Made by a program: the position numbers and the translations under genes. This document shows, piece after piece, positions 1-5,445 of a stretch of 7,417 bases of DNA; position 1 is the stretch's first letter, and the number at the start of each line of letters is the position of its first letter. Location: assembly GCA_949296785.1 (NCBI GenBank), contig CASFRQ010000078.1:1-7417 (forward strand). Direction: 5' to 3'. This DNA is from an uncultured Alphaproteobacteria bacterium (lineage in GTDB: Bacteria; Pseudomonadota; Alphaproteobacteria; CASFRQ01; SAAU01). The notes below the pieces were generated by a model. It ran no database searches. It saw nothing but the letters and a program-made list of their open reading frames with translations, and was not told where the DNA came from.

Positions 1-670
1 AAATTGAATTGTTAATAAAATCTGCATAAATATTGTTAATTTGAGACGATGTGTTTGAATTAGAGATAAGACCTTCTTTAAAATTATTCCTGTTGTTATA
101 AGAAGAGCCTTTCGTGGTAGTAATTTTAAAATCCTTCAATACCCCTTTACTTTCCGGGCCATCGGCGCCGTGGATGTCCGCGCCCGCCACATGGTTGTCA
201 GAGTTATTCAACAAACCTGTCTGTTCCGTCGCATCTTCGCCAATATAATATGAGGTTGTCCCCGTCGGCAATGTCCCCGCATATTTATAATAAACGGTGT
301 TGACCGTCCCGTCTTCCTGCGTTTGTTTAAAAGAAAAGAGGGAATCGTCCGCCGTACCCTCTTCCAACAAATCGCTTTTTAGCTCTATCTGATAATATGA
401 TGTCGTCAGCTTCCCCGTTTCATCCGTTTCACTGTACGCAAACACATCCTGCGCCCCGGAGGATATCGCCGCTTCATACTGCTCCTTCGTCAACTCTATC
501 TTCTTGATATCATACGCATGCTTTGAAGCGTCAAACCCTTCATCCCACGGCAGAGACGGTACCGCCTCTTGCGCCAGCGCCCTTCTCGGCGTCACCAGGG
601 CCGTGCTCATCATCAATGCCGCCGTTAATGCCGTTGTCGTCAGTTGTTTTTTGAGGGGAACTCTTTTCAT
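1..670 (-). CDS. Exported surface protein, probable autotransporter/adhesin, N-terminal part (runs off left edge)
   Basis: The minus strand is open without a stop from an ATG at 670 to the window edge, giving 223 residues; the 3' end is missing. The N-terminus is a clear Sec signal peptide: basic n-region (KRVPLKKQ, residues 2-9), hydrophobic core about 10-27, and a signal peptidase I site ALA|QE after residue 33. Two arginines just before the cleavage site are unusual. The mature part is rich in T, S, G, N, D and Y, has no cysteine, and shifts near residue 180 to an Asn/Ser-rich stretch with INNIYADFINNS, which looks like the start of a beta-helical passenger. These traits fit type V autotransporters, but the beta-barrel that would prove it is outside the window. 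GGAG at 679-682 lies 8 nt before the ATG; a GTG one codon upstream (673) is a less likely start. The gene is divergent from the glycosyltransferase and is driven by the G-tract promoter at 713-741. Export is well supported; the autotransporter class is inferred. Confidence 0.8.
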   Translation of the reverse strand, partial: MKRVPLKKQLTTTALTAALMMSTALVTPRRALAQEAVPSLPWDEGFDASKHAYDIKKIELTKEQYEAAISSGAQDVFAYSETDETGKLTTSYYQIELKSDLLEEGTADDSLFSFKQTQEDGTVNTVYYKYAGTLPTGTTSYYIGEDATEQTGLLNNSDNHVAGADIHGADGPESKGVLKDFKITTTKGSSYNNRNNFKEGLISNSNTSSQINNIYADFINNSI

Positions 671-712
671 CACTTCTTCTCCTTTTTTGAGAAAATTGCT
701 TTTACTTTTCCC

Positions 713-741
713 ATCATACTACCCCCCCCTCCCCCCGTCAA
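713..741 (-). promoter_or_regulatory. Sigma70-like promoter of the surface-protein gene with a poly-G spacer
   Basis: Read on the minus strand: -35 TTGACG (741-736, 5/6 to consensus), a spacer of exactly 17 bp (735-719), and -10 TATGAT (718-713, 5/6). The spacer is G5-A-G8-TAG, so any slippage in the G-run changes the distance between the boxes. Predicted transcription start is near 706, giving a 5' leader of about 36 nt that contains the GGAG ribosome site at 679-682. Box quality, spacing and position relative to the gene all agree. Comparable promoters with a homopolymer between the boxes are known at Neisseria porA and opc. Confidence 0.75.
722..736. repeat. Homopolymeric C/G tract (C8-T-C6 on plus), candidate contingency locus
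   Basis: Eight C at 722-729, one T at 730 and six C at 731-736 on the plus strand; the same tract reads G6-A-G8 on the minus strand. It is the longest G/C homopolymer arrangement in the window, in otherwise AT-rich intergenic DNA, and it falls wholly between the -10 box and the first five bases of the -35 box of the surface-protein promoter. The single interruption lowers slippage compared with a pure G15, but the G8 run alone is long enough to be mutable. Confidence 0.85.
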
Positions 742-773
742 GTACTTTATTTTGATTTTATTAAAATTTTTGG

Positions 774-802
774 TTGCCTTTATCGTTTTTTTTCAGCATA
801 AT
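774..802 (+). promoter_or_regulatory. Candidate promoter of the tandem glycosyltransferase gene
   Basis: TTGCCT at 774-779 (4/6 to the -35 consensus), a 17-bp spacer (780-796) and CATAAT at 797-802 (5/6 to the -10 consensus). The transcription start would be near 809, giving a leader of about 32 nt before the ATG at 841. This placement also argues against the upstream in-frame TTG at 805, which would lie before the transcript begins. It is divergent from, and does not overlap, the surface-protein promoter at 713-741. Confidence 0.5.
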
Positions 803-828
803 TTTTGGAGTCTTTAATCAACCTTACC

Positions 829-834
829 GGAGGG
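829..834 (+). promoter_or_regulatory. Ribosome binding site GGAGGG fixing the glycosyltransferase start
   Basis: A near-perfect Shine-Dalgarno sequence GGAGGG lies 6 nt before the ATG at 841. The alternative in-frame TTG at 805 would add 12 residues but has no such site upstream, so 841 is chosen. Confidence 0.85.
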
Positions 835-840
835 TTTAGC

Positions 841-2742
841 ATGAGCTCCTCATTTTCAGATGATATTAAAATCTCCGTCGTTATTCCTGTATATAATGCC
901 GCTCCTTATCTTCAAAGGTGTCTGGACAGTATTTGTTCGCAATCTCATAAAAATTTGGAAATTATTTGTATTAACGACGGGTCCACGGACAAAAGTCTGG
1001 AAATTTTAAGTACTTATGCGGAAAAAGAAAAAAGGCTGGTTGTTATATCTCAGGAAAACAAGGGGGCTTCCGCCGCGAGGAATGCCGGGATTGAAAGAGC
1101 GACTGGAAATTTTATTTCTTTTATTGACGCGGACGATTATATTCTGCCCGGATTGTACGAGAAATTTATGGAATATGGGGGGCAAAGCCGTCCGGATATT
1201 TTTATGTTCAACGGATATATCGGAAAAAAAGGAAGTTCAGAATATTTCATGTATCCGGCGACATTTGCCTGTCCCGTCACTGGGAAAGAGGTTTTCGGGC
1301 ATAAGGCAATAAAGTCTCTTTTCTTTGGAAATCAAAGTGTTTACAACAAAATTTACAGAACAACCTTTTTAAAAGAATCCGGAATACGCTTTTTGGAAAA
1401 TAACAGTTTTGAAGATACTCTTTTTTATTTTGAAACCGTTATTAAGGCCAGAAAAATCCAGGCGACGATGGAATGTTATTATATTTATGTCCAAGAAAAC
1501 GACTCGTCCGTCACAAAGACTTTCGGTCGGAATGTCTTTACCGTATTTGACACTTTTGAAAAAATGGAAAAGGCAGCGAAAGAGGCCGGTGTTTTTGACT
1601 ATTACAAATATGCCTTATTTCAGGTGGAATACGAAAAATGCAACGAACTTCTAAGGATAACAGCAGGGGAAGTTTTGGAAGAATTCTATATGAAAACGCA
1701 AAATTACCTGCGGGCGAAACAAGCGCTTTTGGATTCCAAAATTTACACCAGACTGTTGGAATATTTTGCCTGTCATAATATTTTGACGCTTTCTTTTATT
1801 GATTTTAAAAGTACGATTCTGTTGGCGGGGGAAAAGATAGCTTATCAGAAAAAAACAGCGGAAAATCCTTTCTTTTCCGTTATTGTACCGATTTACAAGG
1901 TTGAAAAATATTTAGAAACTTGTTTAAAAAGCATTATCAACCAAACTTTTACGAATTTTGAACTTATTTGTGTCAATGACGGGTCGCCGGACAAATGCGG
2001 GGACATTTTAAATCAATTTGCTCAAAAAGACGGACGGATAAAAATAATCACACAACCGAACAGAGGATTGGGAGCAGCCAGAAACATCGGCGCTTTACAA
2101 GCAAAAGGGAAATATCTAGCTTTTGTAGACAGTGATGACTGGCTGAGGCTGGACGCATTGGAAAGAATACATTCCCGTTTAACGCAGAGGGCGGCGGATA
2201 TGTGTATTTTCGGGTTTGCAGAATTTCATGAAAACCATAATACTTTTTTAAAGTCGGAATATATTTCTTCTTTCAAAAAGAGGGAATATTCCGATTACAA
2301 AGAATTAAAAGAGATAATGTTTATTATTCCTTGTGCTTGGAACAAAGTTTATAAAAGAAGCTTTTGGGAAAAGAATCGTTTAAGTTACGCACAAGGCGTT
2401 TATTTTGAAGATGTGGCGACAAACGCAAAAGCTTTCGTTCGCGCCAAAAGCATTCTGATTTCCCCTTATGATTTATATTACTATAGAATCAGGGACGATT
2501 CCATTACACAAAGCAGTTATTCCGAAAAGAAAATGGACGATGTTTTAACAAGTTTTAAAGAAGCCGGATATTTTATGGAGAAAGAAGGCGTGTATGAAAC
2601 AGTAAAAAAAGACTTTGCAAAATGGACATACAACAGCTTGATGATGCACGGCAAAAAAATGCCGGAAGAAGAACGCGCCTATTTTTATAAAAAAATAAAA
2701 AGCGACTCCGCCATTCAAAAAATCCTGTCCGTTTTACTGTAA
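841..2742 (+). CDS. Tandem-domain family 2 glycosyltransferase (two GT-A domains)
   Basis: A 633-residue cytoplasmic protein with two complete GT2 (GT-A fold) domains. Domain 1 starts at residue 11 (ISVVIPVYNA), has INDGSTD at 44-50, the metal/nucleotide-binding DADD at 96-99, an NKIYR segment near 169-173 and an ED pair at 191-192 that fits the catalytic-base position. Domain 2 repeats the plan: FSVIVPIYK from 345, VNDGSPD at 378-384, DSDD at 430-433, NKVYKR at 501-506 and ED at 523-524. Both active sites look intact, so the enzyme may add two sugars or polymerise an alternating glycan. A linker of about 220 residues after the first core is rich in aromatic and charged residues. No signal peptide or strong membrane span is seen. 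The family builds LPS, O-antigen, capsule or exopolysaccharide from nucleotide sugars at the inner face of the membrane; the substrate cannot be read from sequence. It is a lone plus-strand gene, not in a visible polysaccharide operon. The start is set by the GGAGGG site at 829-834. Confidence 0.9.
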   Translation: MSSSFSDDIKISVVIPVYNAAPYLQRCLDSICSQSHKNLEIICINDGSTDKSLEILSTYAEKEKRLVVISQENKGASAARNAGIERATGNFISFIDADDYILPGLYEKFMEYGGQSRPDIFMFNGYIGKKGSSEYFMYPATFACPVTGKEVFGHKAIKSLFFGNQSVYNKIYRTTFLKESGIRFLENNSFEDTLFYFETVIKARKIQATMECYYIYVQENDSSVTKTFGRNVFTVFDTFEKMEKAAKEAGVFDYYKYALFQVEYEKCNELLRITAGEVLEEFYMKTQNYLRAKQALLDSKIYTRLLEYFACHNILTLSFIDFKSTILLAGEKIAYQKKTAENPFFSVIVPIYKVEKYLETCLKSIINQTFTNFELICVNDGSPDKCGDILNQFAQKDGRIKIITQPNRGLGAARNIGALQAKGKYLAFVDSDDWLRLDALERIHSRLTQRAADMCIFGFAEFHENHNTFLKSEYISSFKKREYSDYKELKEIMFIIPCAWNKVYKRSFWEKNRLSYAQGVYFEDVATNAKAFVRAKSILISPYDLYYYRIRDDSITQSSYSEKKMDDVLTSFKEAGYFMEKEGVYETVKKDFAKWTYNSLMMHGKKMPEEERAYFYKKIKSDSAIQKILSVLL

Positions 2743-3444
2743 CCAGCCTTATATTTTTATTCTTTAGCCGGAGGCAGTGTTCCGTCCTCCGAAAGGGAGT
2801 ATTCCGTTCAACCGACAAAGCCGTAAACGATAAAAGGAATGAAAATCTTTGATTCTTATCCTGTGACATGTTTGTCAAAGCTGTAACGAATTAGGAAATT
2901 ATTTAATCAAAAATTCCCCGGCAGATTATCCCGTTTCTTTTTCAATCTCTGTTTTTTTGTAAAGAAAAATCTCTCAATCTTATAAAATCTCAATAAAAGG
3001 ATTATCCGGTTGGTTAGACGGCTAACATCCTCCTGTTGTTACATACTTCCCGCTCATTTAGCCTGCGGAGCAAGGCTTTATTTTTTCATACCCTCCGGCC
3101 GTTCTTTGCAATTCCTCAGTTCAGACACCGGTTTGATTTCTTTTACCGTTAAGACTCCCTTACGCCCGCAACCGCCCTACCCTGCCGGTTTCTGAAAAAC
3201 CACTTTTTTAACACCGCTCTGTCCCTGTCTTTGTCTTACCGTTCCGTCCCGGACACAGACTGAAAAACGCCGCAAAAAATTCTCCGCTTTTAAAATTGCC
3301 GGCTCAGCTGTCTATGTTTCCTGGCTTCTTTATCCCTTTCTGGGCTATTTTTCTATTTCTTTATTTCAACCATCCCAGAAACTCTGGCTGCCGACCATCG
3401 TATCCGTTGGACGAATGAATTGTGAATGTTTTTAAGACATCGTC
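2743..3444. other. Gene-poor spacer downstream of the glycosyltransferase
   Basis: About 700 bp with no convincing gene on either strand. Open frames here are short, lack a ribosome site and have low-complexity or proline/arginine-rich translations. One stop-to-stop plus-strand frame ending near 3434 holds a hydrophobic stretch (YVSWLLYPFLGYFSISLF) but has no start codon before it, so it is at most a relic. A short inverted repeat (CGGAGG at 2769-2774, CCTCCG at 2786-2791) has no T-run and is not a good terminator. Confidence 0.6.
3060..3086 (+). terminator. Weak candidate intrinsic terminator on the plus strand
   Basis: AGCCT (3060-3064) can pair with AGGCT (3073-3077), with GC/GC pairs inside and one bulge, followed by TTATTTTTT. 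It is the only hairpin plus T-run on the plus strand downstream of the glycosyltransferase, but it lies more than 300 nt after that gene's stop, so the link is uncertain. Confidence 0.35.
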
Positions 3445-3927
3445 TCATTCCGTTTTCATGGAGATATCCGTCACCGTCTTACCAATTAAAAAAGAGTATA
3501 TATGGGAAATATCTCTGAAATCCATTTTATCAAGATAATGACGGCGAAGCCAATCCTTATAGAAAAGCCCCTTCGTTTCATAAATATTCCGAAGTTTCGA
3601 TGTATTTAACTCAACATGATACATCCTAGGTTCATAGATGGTTATGGATAATATTTTTTCACCGATAAGAAAGGTAAAATACTCAAAATAAATCTGTTGT
3701 ACATTTTGAAGAGTAACCAAAACCTCTTCATTTTCAAATGAATTATCCCAAATGGCTTGATTTAAAATCTTTTACAACGGTTTTCCGAGAAGTGCCTTTT
3801 TTATTTGCGGTAAAACGGCTTTAAATTCATGCGCTCGTCCCTCTTCAATTTCGGCAGATACTTGAAGGATAAGTTTACCTTCCGTCTTCAAATCAATAAA
3901 ATCTTCTTTATTTATTAAGAAATCCAT
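3445..3927 (-). pseudogene. Unknown small gene interrupted by an in-frame TAA
   Basis: One minus-strand frame runs from ATG at 3927 to TGA at 3445-3447, 160 codons before the final stop, broken only by TAA at 3772-3774 (codon 52). The first part (51 codons) contains DLKTEGKLI and a Lys/Glu-rich tail; the second part continues directly with protein-like sequence (KILNQAIWDNSFENEEV, then 91 more residues). Near the end FLIG occurs twice (FTFLIGEKILSI and YSFLIGKTVTDI), suggesting a small internal repeat. I do not recognise the family. A partial copy at 4819-4946 has CAA at the position of this TAA, so the stop is probably a nonsense mutation. The ATG has no usable ribosome site: only the terminator stem and T-run at 3932-3958 lie before it. 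Alternatives: two short genes, the second starting at TTG 3720, or a truncated 51-residue protein. Confidence 0.5.
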
Positions 3928-3931
3928 AACT

Positions 3932-3958
3932 AAAAAAACACCCCCTTTCGGGAGTGTT
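3932..3958 (-). terminator. Intrinsic terminator after tRNA-Val
   Basis: On the minus strand AACACTCCC pairs with GGGGGTGTT (9 bp, one T-G wobble) around a GAAA tetraloop, followed by a T-run (complement of 3932-3936). It begins 3 nt after the tRNA CCA end and would end the tRNA-Val transcript. Its T-run stops only 4 nt before the ATG of the broken gene at 3927. Confidence 0.9.
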
Positions 3959-3961
3959 AAA

Positions 3962-4037
3962 TGGTAGGCGATGACAGGTTCGAACTGCCGACCCTCTCGG
4001 TGTAAACGAGATGCTCTTCCAACTGAGCTAATCGCCC
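3962..4037 (-). tRNA. tRNA-Val, anticodon TAC
   Basis: A 76-nt cloverleaf on the minus strand starts at 4037 with GGGCGAT and ends ATCGCCT-A-CCA at 3962. The acceptor stem has seven pairs including a terminal G-T. The D-loop is AGTTGGAA; the anticodon stem TCTCG/CGAGA closes the loop TTTACAC with anticodon TAC at 4004-4002, reading GTA and other valine codons. The variable loop is GGGTC, and the T-arm GGCAG-TTCGAAC-CTGTC is intact. CCA is encoded in the gene. It lies 50 bp downstream of hupB on the same strand, the usual alphaproteobacterial order, and has its own promoter at 4056-4084 and terminator at 3932-3958. Confidence 0.97.
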
Positions 4038-4042
4038 ACAAC

Positions 4043-4075
4043 AAGAAGCGCCCGGAGTATAACCGGCCGCTTCTT
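4043..4075 (-). promoter_or_regulatory. Long inverted repeat between hupB and tRNA-Val
   Basis: AAGAAGCG pairs with CGCTTCTT (8 bp) and, after one G-G mismatch, CCGG with CCGG (4 bp), leaving a loop of about 7 nt. It starts 12 nt after the hupB stop and could form the 3' end of hupB mRNA, but only a weak, interrupted T-rich tail follows (CTTCTTGTTGT). It also contains the -10 box and much of the spacer of the tRNA-Val promoter. It may be a terminator/processing hairpin for hupB, a protein-binding dyad at the tRNA promoter, or both. Confidence 0.6.
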
Positions 4076-4084
4076 ACTTGTCAA
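4056..4084 (-). promoter_or_regulatory. Strong promoter of tRNA-Val
   Basis: Minus strand: perfect -35 TTGACA (4084-4079), 17-bp spacer (4078-4062) and -10 TATACT (4061-4056, 5/6). It is followed by a GC-only discriminator (CCGGGCG), a feature typical of stable-RNA promoters under stringent control. Transcription would start near 4049, about 12 nt before the mature tRNA 5' end. The -35 box begins 3 nt after the hupB stop codon. Confidence 0.8.
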
Positions 4085-4087
4085 CAC

Positions 4088-4363
4088 TTATTTGTTGACG
4101 GCATCTTTCAAGCCTTTGCCGGCTTTGAATTTCGGCTGTTTGCTGGCCGGAATTTTAATTGTTTCGCCGGTCCGCGGATTGCGGCCTTCCGTCGCGGCTC
4201 TTTCAGAAACGGCAAAAGTACCGAAACCGACAAGACGGACATCATCGCCGGCTTTCAAAGCGGATGTGATGACGGACACGAAAGCGTCAATGGACTTAGC
4301 GGCGTCAGTTTTTGACAGGCCAGCTTTTTTTGCAACTTCTGCAATCATATCATTTTTATTCAT
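4088..4363 (-). CDS. hupB: DNA-binding protein HU
   Basis: A 91-residue protein with the standard length and layout of HU: N-terminal helices (MNKNDMIAEVAKKAGLSKTD), the GFGTF turn at 46-50, and the DNA-binding beta-arm with RNPRTGE at 61-67, where Pro63 is the residue that intercalates and kinks DNA, followed by IPASKQPKFKAGK and the C-terminal helix. HU forms dimers that bend and compact nucleoid DNA without strict sequence specificity. The start is the ATG at 4363; a longer in-frame extension to 4453 is rejected because HU proteins begin here and AGAGGA lies 9 nt upstream. hupB lies upstream of tRNA-Val and downstream of lon, as in many alphaproteobacteria, but here lon is 1.65 kb away rather than close by. 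Its own promoter is proposed at 4432-4460. IHF subunits are the nearest alternative, but length and arm sequence fit HU. Confidence 0.96.
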   Translation of the reverse strand: MNKNDMIAEVAKKAGLSKTDAAKSIDAFVSVITSALKAGDDVRLVGFGTFAVSERAATEGRNPRTGETIKIPASKQPKFKAGKGLKDAVNK

Positions 4364-4405
4364 TTGAGGAGTTCCTCTTCTTTTGTTAATCCATAATTTA
4401 AGTAC

Positions 4406-4422
4406 GGTCCAAGTTTTGAACC
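4406..4422 (-). promoter_or_regulatory. Leader hairpin in the hupB 5' UTR
   Basis: On the minus strand GGTTCAA pairs with TTGGACC (7 bp, one T-G wobble) around an AAC loop, within the first 20 nt of the predicted hupB transcript. It has no T-run, so it is not a terminator; it could stabilise the 5' end or be a protein-binding dyad. Nearer the start codon, GAGGAACTCCTC is a short palindrome that includes the ribosome site and could partly mask it. Confidence 0.4.
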
Positions 4423-4431
4423 ATAGTTGGA

Positions 4432-4460
4432 ATTTAAAGCTTTTTAATCCCATTCGTCAA
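4432..4460 (-). promoter_or_regulatory. Candidate hupB promoter
   Basis: Minus strand: -35 TTGACG (4460-4455, 5/6), 17-bp spacer (4454-4438), -10 TTAAAT (4437-4432, 4/6). Predicted start near 4425 and a leader of about 62 nt to the ATG at 4363. Needed because lon, the upstream neighbour, ends at a strong terminator more than 1.5 kb away. Confidence 0.55.
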
Positions 4461-4700
4461 CAAAAATCTTCACTCAGCAAGGCTTTTTTTATCCTTTTTT
4501 CGTGCTTTTACCTCTATTTTTCCAAAAAAAAGCGGATTTTTTTCCAAAAACTTTCTTTTTATTGTTTTTTTATTTTTAAAATCTGCTTTTTTCTTGGATA
4601 TTTTCAAAGATTTCCGCCTATTTTTCCTTCTTTCAAAAGAATCGCTTTTTATTCGGACAGACCGACGGTGATTTGCAAACAATACTCTCTGCCCGAAGCG

Positions 4701-4744
4701 TAAAATAAAGAAAAGCAAAGCAGTTTTACTGTCAAAACTGCTTT
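4701..4744 (-). terminator. Perfect 11-bp hairpin with T-rich tail (minus), possible terminator
   Basis: AAAGCAGTTTT (4717-4727) and AAAACTGCTTT (4734-4744) form a perfect 11-bp stem with a 6-nt loop. On the minus strand it is followed by a T-rich stretch (CTTTTCTTTATTTTA); on the plus strand no T-run follows. It lies about 75 nt beyond the minus-strand gene fragment at 4819-4946 and may be that fragment's old terminator. The stem is AT-rich, so termination strength is uncertain. Confidence 0.4.
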
Positions 4745-4818
4745 TCGGAAAAAAGAAGAAGACGAAAAGAAAAGGAAAAAAGAAAAAATAAGCGAAAAGC
4801 AGGAATGAGAGGGATTTG

Positions 4819-4946
4819 ATTTAAACTTTTGCAACGGTTTTAAAAGAAGCGTTCTTTTTACAGCAAAACAGATTTAAACTCATAAACCCACCTCGTTTTA
4901 ATTTCAACAGCAGTTGAAAGATAAGTTTGCCTTCTGTCTTTAAATC
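4819..4946 (-). pseudogene. Degenerate, frameshifted copy of the 3445-3927 gene (N-terminal part)
   Basis: Minus-strand DNA here aligns with 3762-3894 from GAT (4946) to AAATCAA (about 4819). It begins DLKTEGKLI-Q in frame, as in the other copy; then one base is missing (8 nt versus 9 after the CAA codon) and the matching peptide continues in another frame (AVEI...EFKSVL against SAEI...EFKAVL). A further net loss of 4 bases lies downstream, and the copies end with the same AAACCGTTG-AAAG context, with CAA at 4831-4829 where the other copy has TAA. Similarity stops at both ends. A longer frame starting at 5030 covers this region but only reflects the shifted frame. It is a relic; function of the parent is unknown. 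Confidence 0.6.
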
Positions 4947-5241
4947 TACGCGAAACCAAGAAGAAAGACAACCCAGCCTCCCCAATAATCTCCGACTTCC
5001 GTTTCGGTTAAAACCGGAAAGACGTCTCATCGCATTTTATGATTCAAAAATACCATTCCTTACATAAACAGACAAAAACAGACATCCTAGCTCAGTCATA
5101 ATACTTATGAAGTTTTGATGCCAAACAAATGAAGTTCAAACACGCTCATACCTTTTGTGTTTGCCGGTAGAAATTCACATTAAGACAGCTGTACCGTACC
5201 TTAATCAACATAGAGGTAAAAATAAAAAACAGTCCTTCCAA

Positions 5242-5267
5242 GTTTTTCCACAGAAAGTTGGAAAAAC
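5242..5267. repeat. Perfect 9-bp inverted repeat
   Basis: GTTTTTCCA (5242-5250) and TGGAAAAAC (5259-5267) are perfect complements around an 8-nt loop. No T-run follows on either strand. It may be an RNA hairpin of the structured spacer or a protein-binding dyad; nothing nearby indicates the partner. Confidence 0.5.
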
Positions 5268-5297
5268 CGATCTTCATACCGACGCCTTTTACCGTTC

Positions 5298-5445
5298 TGC
5301 CTTCCTCCGGCATTTCAAACAGCCCTCTCTTTTGTTGGCATTTCCTCCGATGCTCTTACCAGCCATTCTTTTAATCCCCCTACCACCGTTTAATTATTTT
5401 CTGTCGTCATAACAGCCCTCTTTTGTCGGCATTTCCTCCGATGCC
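5298..5445. repeat. Direct repeats and three hairpins with the same CCTCC/GGAGG loop
   Basis: A 36-bp unit at 5318-5353 recurs at 5411-5444 with one substitution and one missing CT, 93 bp apart. Each copy contains a hairpin, GGCAT/ATGCC around loop TTCCTCCG (5428-5445) and GGCAT/ATGCT around the same loop (5337-5354). A third hairpin just upstream (TGCC/GGCA, 5298-5312) has a different stem but loop TTCCTCC. On the plus strand the loops show CCUCC, like the anti-Shine-Dalgarno; on the minus strand they show GGAGGAA, like CsrA/RsmA-binding loops. No promoter has been identified for either strand. Confidence 0.5.

Noticed and set aside
504..755. Plus-strand open frame opposite the surface-protein N-terminus
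   Set aside because: It is the antisense of the signal-peptide gene and crosses the divergent promoter and C-tract; no ribosome site.
805..840. TTG start extending the glycosyltransferase by 12 residues
   Set aside because: No ribosome site before it and it lies ahead of the predicted transcription start; the ATG at 841 has GGAGGG at 6 nt.
2573..2878. Minus-strand open frame over the end of the glycosyltransferase
   Set aside because: Shadow of a well-supported gene; Phe/Arg-rich translation with no recognisable domain.
3010..3195. Plus-strand 61-codon open frame
   Set aside because: No ribosome site, low-complexity translation, and it contains the candidate terminator hairpin.
3928..4044. 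Upstream extension of the broken gene through the tRNA
   Set aside because: The frame runs through tRNA-Val and its terminator; the SSVGRASRLHREGRQFEP peptide is the common false translation of a tRNA.
4364..4453. Thirty-residue N-terminal extension of HU
   Set aside because: HU proteins start with the MNKNDMI-type helix; the extension covers the leader hairpin and part of the promoter.
4470..4718. Minus-strand Lys/Arg-rich open frame
   Set aside because: TTG start without ribosome site, composition explained by A-rich DNA, starts inside the 4717-4744 hairpin.
5242..5267. TTTTTCCACA as a DnaA box
   Set aside because: One isolated near-match with no cluster of boxes or other origin features; better explained as part of the inverted repeat.
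5298..5445. CRISPR array
   Set aside because: Only two long repeats with a 57-bp gap, imperfect, and no cas gene in the window.
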